From NCBI GenBank assembly GCA_002387725.1, contig DGKK01000023.1, forward strand, positions 19,522 through 70,884: a DNA stretch of 51,363 bases, read 5' to 3'. A program made the translations under genes and the position numbers. Source of the DNA: Nitrospirae bacterium UBA4572. Lineage in GTDB: Bacteria > Nitrospirota > Leptospirillia > Leptospirillales > Leptospirillaceae. Under the pieces are notes generated by a model. It did not search any database. It worked only from the letters and a program-made list of their open reading frames with translations, and had not been told where the DNA came from. Every line of letters starts with the position of its first letter. Within the stretch, counting starts at the first letter, position 1. This document shows, in pieces, positions 18,618-27,295 of the stretch.

Positions 18618-19196
18618 ATGGCGTCAGGCAAACGCTCCCTTTTGCCAAATTCCCGCCTTGCTAAAGGCGGAGGGGGGGAAACCCTTTCCAGAAAACGCTC
18701 TGGAGCCACATCACGAGAAAAGCAGGAAGACTCACGCTCCCCTTCCGGAATGGCTCAACGGCTCAGTGAAGATCTCAAATCCTCAGGAATCCACCCGACC
18801 CAACAGAGGCTGAGCGTCTTCCAAACCCTTACCGAATCCAAGGGACACCTCAGCGCCGAAGAGATTCATGGACTTGTGAAATCCAAAACGCCCCGGATCG
18901 GTCTGGCCACGATCTACCGGACCCTGCATGCACTCAAGGAAAAAGGGCTTGTCGAAGAACACCGGTTCAACGACGAGTTCAGCCGGTACGAGGCCAAGCC
19001 CGCCAAACACCACGACCACCTCATCTGCATCGAGTGCGGGAAGGTCGTGGAGTTCGACCAGCCCGTCATCGAGCAACTTCAGGTCGCCGCGGCCCGGGAC
19101 AACCATTTCTCCATCGTCTCACATCGCCTCGAAATTTACGGGATCTGCGAAACCTGCCAGAAGCGCAGAGCCGAAGAGTCCTCTCTCCGCCTCTGA
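18618..19196 (+). CDS. fur: Fur family ferric uptake regulator
   Basis: Iron-responsive repressor. The winged helix contains RIGLATIYRTLHALKEKGLV; the metal-binding and dimerisation part has KPAKHHDHLICIECGKVVEF and a C-terminal CETC pair, matching Fur more than Zur or PerR. The conserved protein begins near MAQRLSEDL (18750), which would give 148 residues; starting at the ATG 18618 gives 192 residues with a Lys/Ser/Arg-rich extension. Neither start has a strong binding site, so the N-terminus is uncertain. A good Fur box at 42874-42892 in this window is a plausible target. Confidence 0.9.
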   Translation: MASGKRSLLPNSRLAKGGGGETLSRKRSGATSREKQEDSRSPSGMAQRLSEDLKSSGIHPTQQRLSVFQTLTESKGHLSAEEIHGLVKSKTPRIGLATIYRTLHALKEKGLVEEHRFNDEFSRYEAKPAKHHDHLICIECGKVVEFDQPVIEQLQVAAARDNHFSIVSHRLEIYGICETCQKRRAEESSLRL

Positions 19197-19210
19197 CCAT
19201 AGAATCCCCC

Positions 19211-19238
19211 CTCAGGCTGTCCTGAGCCCAAGGGCTCA
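19211..19238. terminator. Hairpins between convergent fur and APC genes
   Basis: Two overlapping palindromes, CTCAGG/CCTGAG (19211-19226) and TGAGCCC/GGGCTCA (19223-19238), lie in the 39-base gap between the convergent stops. They could act in both directions, but neither has a T run, so termination is only a possibility. Confidence 0.3.
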
Positions 19239-21197
19239 AGAATCCTGTTGGACCGATCCTCCTGCCCCACCTGCCGGCATGGTCCTGATAATTGGTGTCT
19301 CTCCCGACAGACGTGACCGCGGCGTCGGCGTCAGCCCCGCTCCCGAGTAAATCTGAAATGTCCAGATCATCACCGTATTGGCCGATCTCCGGATTGCAGC
19401 CAGGACAGCCGCCGCCAAGGAGCTTCCCGTGTCGTTCAGCACCACCGTATCAGCCCCCAAACGACGGATCTGCATGTTGAGAACAGGTCCGATGGCCCGC
19501 CCTCTCGCCAAAATCGTATCGACCAGAACATCCTCCTCCATCCCGATGGCCTGACAAAGGTCCAGCGTGTGTCGGGCCACGGTCTCCTCATCCTCAAGAG
19601 GAGCATTGAGAGGAAGCGCAAGGGGAATCTCCAGAACAGAAATGACCGTGACCTTGGCATTGTCGGCCTTGGCAACCTTGAGGACATCCCGAAGCATAGG
19701 GGACGGACGTGTGGGAGAGGTGGCCACAAGAATGTGCTTATGGGGTTTGGGCTCAGGCATGTCATTGGCCACTTCGGTGATCTTGACCCGCTCCATGACC
19801 GGGAGCGACTCCTTCCGCCGAAACCATAGGTAATAGGCGATGCCTCCCGCCATCCAAACCGTTCCGAAGACTCGTCCATACTTGTGAAACAGAAGAACCA
19901 TCAGAAAGACGCCAAATGTACCGGCAAAGCCAAAGACTGTCGGCAGGGGAATTTCCCAGCCGGAAATCTTGATGGCCAACGGAACCCGGAAGGGACGTTT
20001 GAGATTCGGCTCTTTTTTCCTAAGCCGAATAAGGGCCAGATGGGTCATTGAAAACGACAGCATCGCCCCATAGTTATAAAGATCGGCCAAAACATCGAGG
20101 TAAGGAAAGAACGCGACAATCAGTGCCGCCAATGTCCCGAAGATGGCAATCGACACCATCGGTGTCTTGTAGCGGGCACTCGTCTTATGAAAGATCGGGG
20201 AGATGAGAAGGTTGTTCGACATGGAAAACGCAAGACGAGAGACGCCGATGAGTCCTGCGTTGGCCGCCACGGTCAGGATGGTGGCGCCGAGTATCGAGAC
20301 CCAGGGCGCCATGAAATGGCTGACGGCCGGCATGGCATTGGCGATCCCCGCGATCGGATCGTTCACCCAGGTCGTGGAGAGGATCTGGGGCTTCATCGCC
20401 GAGAGGGCCACGAGCGAGATTCCCGAATACAAGAGAATGGTCGTCCCCATGGTCATAAACATGGCACGGGGAACCAGCTTTTCGGCGTTCTTCGCCTCCC
20501 CCGCCATCTGGCTGATGGCCTCGATCCCGGTATAGGCCACCATGGCAATTGAAATGCCATACAGAAAATTGTGCCAAGTGGGAGCGCTCCCCAGGGTGAA
20601 CTGTCCCCAGATCGTATGGAAGTTCAGAAGAAAAAAGGCCCCCATGGTCATGAGGGAAACCTGGGTAATGACGTCGAAGCCGGCCAGCATGAGGCTGAAC
20701 CAGGAAGACTCCTTGAGACCCACAATGTTCAGAAGGACAAGCACAAGAATCAGAAGGCCGGTGAAGGTCACATTCACCTGGGGATTCGTCTTGAATATCG
20801 GAAAAAAATAGCCCAGATAGGGGCCCACCGAAAAGGCGCTGATTGCCAGTGTCAGAATGTAGTCGAGAAGCAGGGCCCAGCCGGTGAAGAAGGCCCAGCC
20901 GTCTCCAAAAGCCCTCTGGGCAAAAAGAGAGGATCCTCCGCCTTCAGGAATGGCGCTCGAGAGCTCCGCATAGGAAAGAACGGTGGCAATGAAAAAGAGA
21001 CCGGCGGCTCCGATCGCGAGAAAAGACGCCCCCCCGGCATAGATTGTCGTGATCCCCAGCGCATAGTAAATGGAGGAACCAACATCACCGTAGCCCGTGG
21101 AGTAAAGAGCCCCGAGCCCCACGACCTTGCGCAGGACAGTGGTGTTGAAGCGGGCTATCCCGGTTCTGGTACTGTGGTAAATCTTGAAGAGAGCCAT
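19236..21197 (-). CDS. APC family permease fused to universal stress domain
   Basis: Inner-membrane amino-acid/polyamine/organocation transporter. The first ~480 residues carry about twelve hydrophobic segments, beginning with LGALYSTGYGDVGSSIYYALG, a glycine-rich substrate-site pattern of the APC superfamily. From about residue 495 (KHILVATSPTRPSPMLRDVL) to 635 a cytoplasmic UspA-like domain follows (VTVISVLEIP, DTVVLNDTGSSLAAAVLAAI). APC-Usp fusions are known; substrate is not readable. CCGGAGG five bases before the ATG supports the start. The tail is Gly/Pro-rich. Confidence 0.9.
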   Translation of the reverse strand: MALFKIYHSTRTGIARFNTTVLRKVVGLGALYSTGYGDVGSSIYYALGITTIYAGGASFLAIGAAGLFFIATVLSYAELSSAIPEGGGSSLFAQRAFGDGWAFFTGWALLLDYILTLAISAFSVGPYLGYFFPIFKTNPQVNVTFTGLLILVLVLLNIVGLKESSWFSLMLAGFDVITQVSLMTMGAFFLLNFHTIWGQFTLGSAPTWHNFLYGISIAMVAYTGIEAISQMAGEAKNAEKLVPRAMFMTMGTTILLYSGISLVALSAMKPQILSTTWVNDPIAGIANAMPAVSHFMAPWVSILGATILTVAANAGLIGVSRLAFSMSNNLLISPIFHKTSARYKTPMVSIAIFGTLAALIVAFFPYLDVLADLYNYGAMLSFSMTHLALIRLRKKEPNLKRPFRVPLAIKISGWEIPLPTVFGFAGTFGVFLMVLLFHKYGRVFGTVWMAGGIAYYLWFRRKESLPVMERVKITEVANDMPEPKPHKHILVATSPTRPSPMLRDVLKVAKADNAKVTVISVLEIPLALPLNAPLEDEETVARHTLDLCQAIGMEEDVLVDTILARGRAIGPVLNMQIRRLGADTVVLNDTGSSLAAAVLAAIRRSANTVMIWTFQIYSGAGLTPTPRSRLSGETPIIRTMPAGGAGGSVQQDS

Positions 21198-21310
21198 GGA
21201 ACCTCCGGAAATGTCGGGAGAGAAACCTTTCCCAAGAATCTGGGGTTTAACGGCCTCCCGTCAAGGAACACACAGTCTAACAGCTAATAGGAAAGGGCGG
21301 GTGCGCGCAG

Positions 21311-22456
21311 TCAGTGCGAGGGAAGAAGAATGGTGTTCCGAGTCCCCACGAGCCTCACGTGAGCGGCCCCGCAGGAAAGCCCGAGGAAGTCAGAGCCGTG
21401 AAAGGCCCCTAACGGAGAGCGAATCGTCCATCCCCCTCCGGCGTTGGGGACCAAGAAGAGAAGTGTTCCTTGCTCTCCAGCGACGGAAAGAGTTCCATCA
21501 CCCGTCCGGCAAACGCCATAGAAGTCCCTGAAACTCCCCGTCTGAATCGGCGAAAAAGAGGCGCCACCATCTGTCGATGAGAACAGGAGTCCGTGGTCAC
21601 CCGCGAGATAGATCGTCCCACCTGCGGCATAGAGGGCATTGTAGGAGGGCTTTTGGCGGGTCACTCGCTGCATGGGGACGGTGACCGGGGTCCATGTGGC
21701 TCCACCGTCCGATGTCCGGAGAAGAGTCCGATGCCAACCTGCCACAAGACCGTGGGAGGAATCGAGAAAGAGCACCGCGTAGAGATTCTCTCGGGTTGGC
21801 AAGGAGAGAGAGGTCCACCGACCTCCACCGTCGGTGGTTCGATAGAGGGCCCCCTGAGCCCCTGCCGCATAGCCAGTTCGAGCATCGACAAAAGAGACGG
21901 AGGAAAGAAATCGTGGAGCCGGAGAAAGAACGACCGAAGACCAGTGAGCTCCCTCGTCGGAAGATCGGAGTAAAGTCCCCCTGTCCCCATAAGCCCAGAG
22001 ATCTCCTCCCGGAGAGACCACCACGCCATAGAGATCCCTCCCTTCAGGAACAGGAAGACGGATCCAGGGAGCCTTCCCCTCTTTCCGAAGGAGAGTCCCC
22101 TGGTAGCCCGTAACCACAAGAAGGTCCTTCCGGGAAAGGATTCCGGAGAGAACCCCCACATACGGCTCCCCTTTTGTCGAGGGAGGAGGAAGCGGCGGCT
22201 GATCGAGGACAAAAGGAGTCCCTTGGGGAAGTGTGACAGGAGGAATATTGGCCGTGGGAGGCTTTTCGCAACCGGCGAAGACGAACGGGATCAGAAGAAG
22301 AAGTGGACTACACGAGGAAAGCCGTCGGAAGAGGGAAAACAAAGAAATGGCGTCAACTCTTCTGGAATCCTGAAAAACCCTCGGGCCACCTTGGGAGGAA
22401 TGTTGACCATAAAATGGGAGGCTATTGCCCCGAAAGGAGTGTCCGAAAAAATTCAT
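21311..22456 (-). CDS. YCF48/BNR-type beta-propeller lipoprotein
   Basis: A secreted propeller with four Asp-box motifs (SSDEGAHW, TTDGGGRW, TSDGGATW, STDGGASF) spread through LYGVV/LYAVLF-type blades, as in the YCF48/Hcf136 family, members of which help assemble membrane complexes. A lipobox (FVFAGC) predicts a lipid anchor. The ATG at 22456 would put about 50 residues before the hydrophobic signal, too long; a TTG at 22342 immediately before FSLFRRLSSC is a plausible true start, though without a good binding site. It follows the outer-membrane protein gene after a strong hairpin. Confidence 0.75.
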   Translation of the reverse strand: MNFFGHSFRGNSLPFYGQHSSQGGPRVFQDSRRVDAISLFSLFRRLSSCSPLLLLIPFVFAGCEKPPTANIPPVTLPQGTPFVLDQPPLPPPSTKGEPYVGVLSGILSRKDLLVVTGYQGTLLRKEGKAPWIRLPVPEGRDLYGVVVSPGGDLWAYGDRGTLLRSSDEGAHWSSVVLSPAPRFLSSVSFVDARTGYAAGAQGALYRTTDGGGRWTSLSLPTRENLYAVLFLDSSHGLVAGWHRTLLRTSDGGATWTPVTVPMQRVTRQKPSYNALYAAGGTIYLAGDHGLLFSSTDGGASFSPIQTGSFRDFYGVCRTGDGTLSVAGEQGTLLFLVPNAGGGWTIRSPLGAFHGSDFLGLSCGAAHVRLVGTRNTILLPSH

Positions 22457-22470
22457 GAAGTCAGGATAAC

Positions 22471-22507
22471 CCAACTTCCGGGGCTCCGCAAGAGCTCCGG
22501 AAGTTGG
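22471..22507. other. Strong intercistronic hairpin
   Basis: A 16-base inverted repeat (22471-22486 against 22492-22507) with a 5-base loop and a single mismatched pair lies just after the stop of the outer-membrane protein gene and before the propeller gene. No T run follows on the minus strand, so it may be an mRNA stability or partial-termination element rather than a full terminator. Confidence 0.6.
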
Positions 22508-22508
22508 C

Positions 22509-23393
22509 CTAATGGATGTTCTGCTCCTCTTCGTACCGTTTCCCTTCCTTTTCTTCAAAGTCAAAGGGCTTGAAGTGATATTCGAAGATTGTCTTGATGG
22601 CAAAAGGGGCACTGACTGCCGTCAGCCCCGTTCCCACGCCGATGTTCCAGTCCACATGCTCCCCGATGGCAAAGTTCCAGCTCTGAAAAATAAACTGCTG
22701 TTGCATCGCCTGGTACAAGGACGCCGGACCTCCCAGGGGCCCCATGTTGCTGATGACTCCGTCATCGCCAAAGGCTTCAATTCCTGCGTTTACATTGTCG
22801 GCAATCAGATAGTAGAGTCCTGCCGAGTAGGCAAACTCCGGCGGAAAGTTCGGCTCGGAGCCATCGGTGGCAAACATGAAGCTCCCGTTGATGTCGAGAA
22901 TGAATCGGCCAAGCTTCTTTTCGCCAATCAGGATGATGTCGAGAAAGGACTGCATGCCCGTTCCCCCTCCCGGAGCCCAGTATTCGATCTGGACGGCGGG
23001 ATCGATAAAGTCGGGAATGCGGGGGAAGCGAAGGCGCGTCGTGATCGCCCGGGTCTGAAGGTAGGAGTAAGCCTGCCCGGCCCCCGAGACGAAATCGACA
23101 TAGGTTCCCAGCGTCCACCAATCGGTGACGCCGAACTCGAGGACATATGTCGCGAAGAGAAGGTTGGCATCCCTGATGTTTTTCCCATAGATGGTATCGG
23201 CCGTCTTGTTGGGAAGAAGGAGGGTCTGCCAGGTTCCGAGGCTAATCTCTCCCTGCTCGGGGGTTTCGTAGGGATAGATGATGAAGTCCCGGAAAGGATC
23301 GGCAAAGACGGGAGAAGCAGAAAGAGAGAAGAAAACAGTCATTCCGGAGAAGGCCAAAAGACCGGCAAGCAGTGCCGATCCGAGCGGTGGCAT
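22509..23393 (-). CDS. Outer-membrane beta-barrel protein, transporter-like
   Basis: 294 residues with a cleavable signal peptide (ALLAGLLAFSGMTVFFSLSASPVFA) and alternating aromatic/polar strands (LEFGVTDWWTLGTYVDFV, AVQIEYWAPGGGTG, TIFEYHFKPFDFE), the look of an outer-membrane barrel of the phenol-pathway-transporter type. Function unknown. The ATG at 23393 has GAGGAA eight bases upstream; a GTG at 23474 gives a longer unlikely N-terminus. First gene of a pair with the propeller lipoprotein. Confidence 0.8.
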   Translation of the reverse strand: MPPLGSALLAGLLAFSGMTVFFSLSASPVFADPFRDFIIYPYETPEQGEISLGTWQTLLLPNKTADTIYGKNIRDANLLFATYVLEFGVTDWWTLGTYVDFVSGAGQAYSYLQTRAITTRLRFPRIPDFIDPAVQIEYWAPGGGTGMQSFLDIILIGEKKLGRFILDINGSFMFATDGSEPNFPPEFAYSAGLYYLIADNVNAGIEAFGDDGVISNMGPLGGPASLYQAMQQQFIFQSWNFAIGEHVDWNIGVGTGLTAVSAPFAIKTIFEYHFKPFDFEEKEGKRYEEEQNIH

Positions 23394-23967
23394 CCGGAAT
23401 ATTCCTCGACCAAATCGCTTCAAGGCAGTCCTTTCCTGTTGGCGGAAAACCGCTTTGTCTCTCTCAGTCGCCACTCGCCCACACTCACACGACCCGGCCG
23501 GGACAAGAACGTGTCGGGCCTCCCATCCGGCAAACAGAGATCACCCGGACACAGAAATTCCGGACAGGATCGATGCGACGGAGATCGCACAGATGTGCCT
23601 GGAGCGTTGAGGAGCGGAAATATCTTTATGGAAGATCAAGGGATGCTTGAAGACAATTTATAGTTTTTTTTGGAATTTTTGTAAAGTCTCTTATTCTTAT
23701 GACTCGTTCCCCCAAAAATCCGGAGGGGCCTCTTCGGCAATCCGGGCATGCGGATCTCTTACAGCCTGCTTCCCCATCCATGCGCTCAAAAATATTGAAT
23801 CTCGTGGCTCGAGCTGGCCGATCCTTTCTAACGATCTCGAGAATCTCCCGAAATCTTCCGGGGATAGCCCGTTGTCTTCCGGCTCAGTCTCATCTATCAT
23901 TTAAGAAATAGGACTTCACGAACCGCCACCCAATGCATGTCAAAAACACGCAACAGGAAAGGATACC
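23394..23967. other. Divergent intergenic region, outer-membrane gene / thrS
   Basis: 574 bases between leftward 22509-23393 and rightward thrS. The middle (about 23655-23700) is T-rich and could hold the thrS promoter; TTGGAA near 23670 with TATTCT sixteen bases on is a weak candidate. One short minus-strand frame (23697-23900) is listed separately. Confidence 0.4.
23697..23900 (-). CDS. Possible small hypothetical protein
   Basis: A 67-residue frame, MIDETEPEDNGLSPEDFGRF at the start, acidic and hydrophilic with an amino-acid make-up more natural than its overlapping frames. There is no ribosome-binding site before the ATG and no recognisable family. It lies alone between divergent genes. 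Kept as a weak candidate only. Confidence 0.25.
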   Translation of the reverse strand: MIDETEPEDNGLSPEDFGRFSRSLERIGQLEPRDSIFLSAWMGKQAVRDPHARIAEEAPPDFWGNES

Positions 23968-25731
23968 TTGAACCACACCAAGCGGGAGCCGAACGGTTCC
24001 GCCGTTGACCTCATGGCTCTCCGGCACAGCGCCGCCCACGTACTTGCCCAGGCCGTAAAACGTCTCTTTCCTTCCGCCCAGGTGGGCATCGGCCCCGCCA
24101 CCGAGGAAGGCTTCTATTACGACTTCCGCTTTGAGCGGCCCTTTTCCCCGGAGGATCTCGAAAAGATTGAAGAGGAGATGCGGAGGATCATCGCCACCGA
24201 TGCTCCCATTGTCCGCCGTCCCCTTTCGAGGGAAGCGGCTCATGAACTTTTCGAAAAAACGGGAGAGCCGTTCAAGCTGGAGATTCTTCACTCCATTCCT
24301 GCCGAAGCCGAGATTACCGTCTACGATCAGGGTGAATTTACGGACCTTTGTCGGGGACCACATCTGCCAGGAACGGGACAGATCGGGGCAGTCAAGCTTC
24401 TCTCCTCTTCGGGAGCCTACTGGAAAGGAGTCGAGACAAACCCCTCCCTCCAGCGAATTTACGGAACCGCCTTTCCGACCCAGGCAGAGCTTGATGCCTA
24501 CCTTGCCCGTCTTGAAGAGATCCGACAACGAGATCACCGCAAGATCGGCAAGGAACAGGGATTCTTTCGAACTCTCGACGAGAACGGCGCCGGCATGGTC
24601 CTCTGGCTTCCCCGTGGGGCTCGCATCCGCCGCGTCATCGAGGAAATCTGGAAGACCCGTCATGACCGGCATGGCTACCAGTATGTCTACACGCCCCATA
24701 TTGCGCGTCTCGACCTCTGGAAGCAGTCCGGCCACTGGGATTTCTACCGGGAAAGCATGTTCTCCCCCATGGAGATCGAGGGATCGGAGTTCGAGCTCAA
24801 GCCCATGAACTGCCCCTTCCATATCCTGATCTTCAAGGAAGCCGTGAAGAGCTATCGGGATCTTCCCGTGCGGCTCGCCGAACTGGGAACGGTCTATCGC
24901 TATGAGCGCTCCGGGACGCTGCATGGACTTCTTCGCGTTCGAGGTTTTACCCAGGACGATGCCCATATTTTCTGCCGGCCGGAGGACATCGCTTCCGAAA
25001 TCGGCAAGGTTCTGACCCTGGTCGACGAAATGCTGCTTCCCTTTGGCTTCACAAATCGCTCGGTCTACCTTTCAACTCGCCCGGAAGGATCTGTGGGCAG
25101 CGATGAAAACTGGGCGCTGGCGACAGGCGCTCTGGAAGAGGCTCTTAAAAATGCCGGCATCCCTTATGAGATCGACCCGGGAGAAGGTGTCTTCTATGGC
25201 CCAAAAATCGATATGAAGTTCCATGATGTTCTGGGGCGCACATGGCAGCTGTCGACCATCCAGGTGGACTTCAACCTCCCCGAAAAATTCGATATCACCT
25301 ACAGGGACAGCTCCGGCAACGACGTCCGCCCCATCATGATTCACCGGGCCCTTTTGGGATCGGTGGAGAGATTCTTCGGGATCCTCGTCGAGCACTTCAA
25401 AGGCGCCTTTCCCCTTTGGCTCGCACCGGAGCAGGTCACGATACTTCCCATCGCCGACCGCCACATTCCCTATGCCCGGAAAATCGCAGAAACCCTAGAG
25501 CAGGAAGGTGTCCGGGTGGTCACCGACTTCCGGAACGAAAAGATCGGGGCCAAGATCCGGGACGCCCAGCTGATGAAGATCCCCCAGATGTGGGTTCTGG
25601 GAGATCGGGAAGCCCAGGATGAAACCATCTCCATTCGGCACCGAGATGGACAGGCGGGCGGAACACTCCCTTGGCGCGAAGCCCTTGTCGCCATCAAGGA
25701 AGAGATTCGAACCGGGCTCTCCCTCGGGTGA
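23968..25731 (+). CDS. thrS: Threonyl-tRNA synthetase lacking the TGS domain
   Basis: Charges tRNA-Thr. The 587 residues start directly in the editing domain (LRHSAAHVLAQAV, then DLCRGPHLPG: the His pair and Cys/His of the editing site are present). The class II core has the zinc ligands in PMNCPFH, RYERSGTLHGLLRVRGF and MIHRALLGSVERF, followed by the anticodon-binding domain. The usual ~60-residue N-terminal TGS domain is absent; the frame upstream reaches a TAA at 23902 with no start codon before the TTG at 23968, which has AGGAAAGGA upstream. First gene of the thrS-infC-rpmI-rplT group. Confidence 0.95.
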   Translation: MNHTKREPNGSAVDLMALRHSAAHVLAQAVKRLFPSAQVGIGPATEEGFYYDFRFERPFSPEDLEKIEEEMRRIIATDAPIVRRPLSREAAHELFEKTGEPFKLEILHSIPAEAEITVYDQGEFTDLCRGPHLPGTGQIGAVKLLSSSGAYWKGVETNPSLQRIYGTAFPTQAELDAYLARLEEIRQRDHRKIGKEQGFFRTLDENGAGMVLWLPRGARIRRVIEEIWKTRHDRHGYQYVYTPHIARLDLWKQSGHWDFYRESMFSPMEIEGSEFELKPMNCPFHILIFKEAVKSYRDLPVRLAELGTVYRYERSGTLHGLLRVRGFTQDDAHIFCRPEDIASEIGKVLTLVDEMLLPFGFTNRSVYLSTRPEGSVGSDENWALATGALEEALKNAGIPYEIDPGEGVFYGPKIDMKFHDVLGRTWQLSTIQVDFNLPEKFDITYRDSSGNDVRPIMIHRALLGSVERFFGILVEHFKGAFPLWLAPEQVTILPIADRHIPYARKIAETLEQEGVRVVTDFRNEKIGAKIRDAQLMKIPQMWVLGDREAQDETISIRHRDGQAGGTLPWREALVAIKEEIRTGLSLG

Positions 25732-25808
25732 CACATAACACTTTGCCCAGTACTGAGTGACGGGTATCCTGACAACGGCAGTCAAAAACATTTTCAAGGA
25801 GGGTTCTG

Positions 25809-26372
25809 ATTAACCAGAAAACGCGCATCAATTATGAGATCAAAACCAAAGAAGTCCGACTGATTGGTGCCGACGGGGAACAGGTGGGCATCGTCCCGAC
25901 CAATATAGCGATCAAGAAGGCCGAAGAAGCGGGATATGATCTCGTTGAGGTCTCTCCCAATGCAAAGCCCCCGGTTTGCAAACTCATGGACTTTGGAAAG
26001 TTCCAGTACGAGCAGAGCAAGAAGCTCCACTCCATGAAGCAGCACCAGCGGACAGGCCAGGTCAAGGAACTCAAATTCCGGCCCCATATCAACGAGCATG
26101 ATCTGGATATCAAGATTCACTATGTGGAGCGTTTCCTCGAGGAAGGCAACAAGGCAAAAGTCGCCCTCGTCTTCCGCGGCCGGGAGATGGTCCGATACGA
26201 AGTCGGGGCCGAGCTCCTGAAAAAAATGATCGCCGCCCTGGGACCCAAGGCGATTGTGGAGTCACCGCCGAAGCTTGAAGGTTCGAACATGACCATGGTG
26301 CTGGCCCCCGCAAATGCGCCGACCCGACCCGCCGGGAAGGACGAGGAGGAACCTTCAGAGGTCGCCGAATAG
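25809..26372 (+). CDS. infC: Translation initiation factor IF-3 with AUU start
   Basis: IF3 binds the 30S subunit and rejects non-standard start codons. The conserved N-terminus reads INQKTRINYEIKTKEVRLIGADGEQVGIV, and its first codon is ATT at 25809, preceded by AAGGAGGG at a good distance. ATT as the infC start is known from E. coli, where it lets IF3 repress its own translation, so the same control is likely here. Downstream features are typical (EVSPNAKPPVCKLMDFGKF, KELKFRPHINEHDLDIK). The 187-residue length is normal. The first ATG-like in-frame start is too far inside. Confidence 0.95.
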   Translation: MNQKTRINYEIKTKEVRLIGADGEQVGIVPTNIAIKKAEEAGYDLVEVSPNAKPPVCKLMDFGKFQYEQSKKLHSMKQHQRTGQVKELKFRPHINEHDLDIKIHYVERFLEEGNKAKVALVFRGREMVRYEVGAELLKKMIAALGPKAIVESPPKLEGSNMTMVLAPANAPTRPAGKDEEEPSEVAE

Positions 26373-26402
26373 CCGACTCTTTCCGCGTAGCCCTTCGAAG
26401 GA

Positions 26403-26431
26403 TTGCCGTAGGACTTTTTTTTCGTTACAAT
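26403..26431 (+). promoter_or_regulatory. Candidate promoter for rpmI-rplT
   Basis: TTGCCG (26403-26408), a 17-base spacer and TACAAT (26426-26431), in the 123-base AT-rich gap between infC and rpmI. Start of rpmI is 65 bases downstream. An internal promoter here would supply L35/L20 apart from thrS-infC. Confidence 0.45.
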
Positions 26432-26495
26432 AAAAAAATTGCGATTTTCAGCACAATCATAAAAGCAAACAGGAATCACTAAACAGGAGTGACCG

Positions 26496-26696
26496 GTGGC
26501 TACAGGACGAGTTTTGAAGACAAAGCGCGCAGCCAAGAAGCGCTTTTCCCTCACAGGAACAGGCAAGGTCAAGTTCCACCAGTCGGGGAAGCGCCACCTG
26601 ATGACCGGAAAATCGTCGAAGCGGACCCGTTCGCTTTCGACCAGCATTCTCGAAAAGGGACAGGCCAAGAAGGTTCTTGCCAACCTGAACGGATAA
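26496..26696 (+). CDS. rpmI: 50S ribosomal protein L35
   Basis: 66 residues, highly basic, with the L35 pattern (KTKRAAKKRFSLTGTGKVK, then HLMTGKSSKRTRSL). GTG start with AGGAG six bases upstream. Stands between infC and rplT, as in most bacteria. Confidence 0.97.
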   Translation: MATGRVLKTKRAAKKRFSLTGTGKVKFHQSGKRHLMTGKSSKRTRSLSTSILEKGQAKKVLANLNG

Positions 26697-26765
26697 CCCG
26701 TCTAGGCCGAAAGGCCTCATTGCGTCATCACAGTCAGTCGATACCGCACCACAAGGAGGAAAGAG

Positions 26766-27119
26766 ATGCCACGCGTCAAGGGCGGCCCGCAGACAAGGGC
26801 TCGCAGAAAAAAAATACTCGATCTGGCCAAGGGATATTGGGGAGGACGCTCCCGTCTCTACCGTTCGGCTCGCCATACGGTGGAAAAGGGGCTGACTTAT
26901 GCCTATCGTGACAGAAAGGCCAACAAGCGTCAGTTCCGTCGCCTCTGGATCCAACGGATCAATGCGGCCTGCCGCCCCCAGGGAATCAGCTACAGCCGTC
27001 TCATTTCCGGCCTGAAAAAGCTTGGCATTGGGCTTGACCGGAAGATCCTTGCCGATCTGGCGCTCAATCAGCCCGCCGTTTTTTCGGATCTCCTCGAAAA
27101 GGTCAAGGCCGCTAGCTGA
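26766..27119 (+). CDS. rplT: 50S ribosomal protein L20
   Basis: 117 residues, MPRVKGGPQTRARRKKILDL at the N-terminus and the conserved SYSRLISGLKKLGIGLDRKILADLA near the C-terminus. An early 50S assembly protein and, in other bacteria, an autoregulator of this operon. AAGGAGG precedes the ATG. A clear terminator follows 36 bases after the stop. Confidence 0.98.
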   Translation: MPRVKGGPQTRARRKKILDLAKGYWGGRSRLYRSARHTVEKGLTYAYRDRKANKRQFRRLWIQRINAACRPQGISYSRLISGLKKLGIGLDRKILADLALNQPAVFSDLLEKVKAAS

Positions 27120-27154
27120 ACGCTGGATGATGACAAGAGGTTGAACGAAAATGA

Positions 27155-27178
27155 GGGCGCTCCGGCGCCCTTTTTTTT
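27155..27178 (+). terminator. Rho-independent terminator after rplT
   Basis: GGGCGC, loop TCCG, GCGCCC, then eight T (27171-27178). Placed 36 bases after the rplT stop; the most convincing terminator in the window. Confidence 0.85.
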
Positions 27179-27295
27179 GCAGAGACTCAGTTTTTTTGAC
27201 TTCCCACTCTCCTTGTCCGACAATAGCGGGCAAGGGTTCATTCTTCAAGATGCCCAAGAGGCAACGGGTCCCCCGCAACAGGAGTCCGACGGACG

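Noticed and set aside
22774..23121. Frames opposite or inside the outer-membrane gene
   Set aside because: Long antisense and out-of-frame readings are common in GC-rich DNA; their composition (Arg/Pro/Ser-rich) marks them as shadows.
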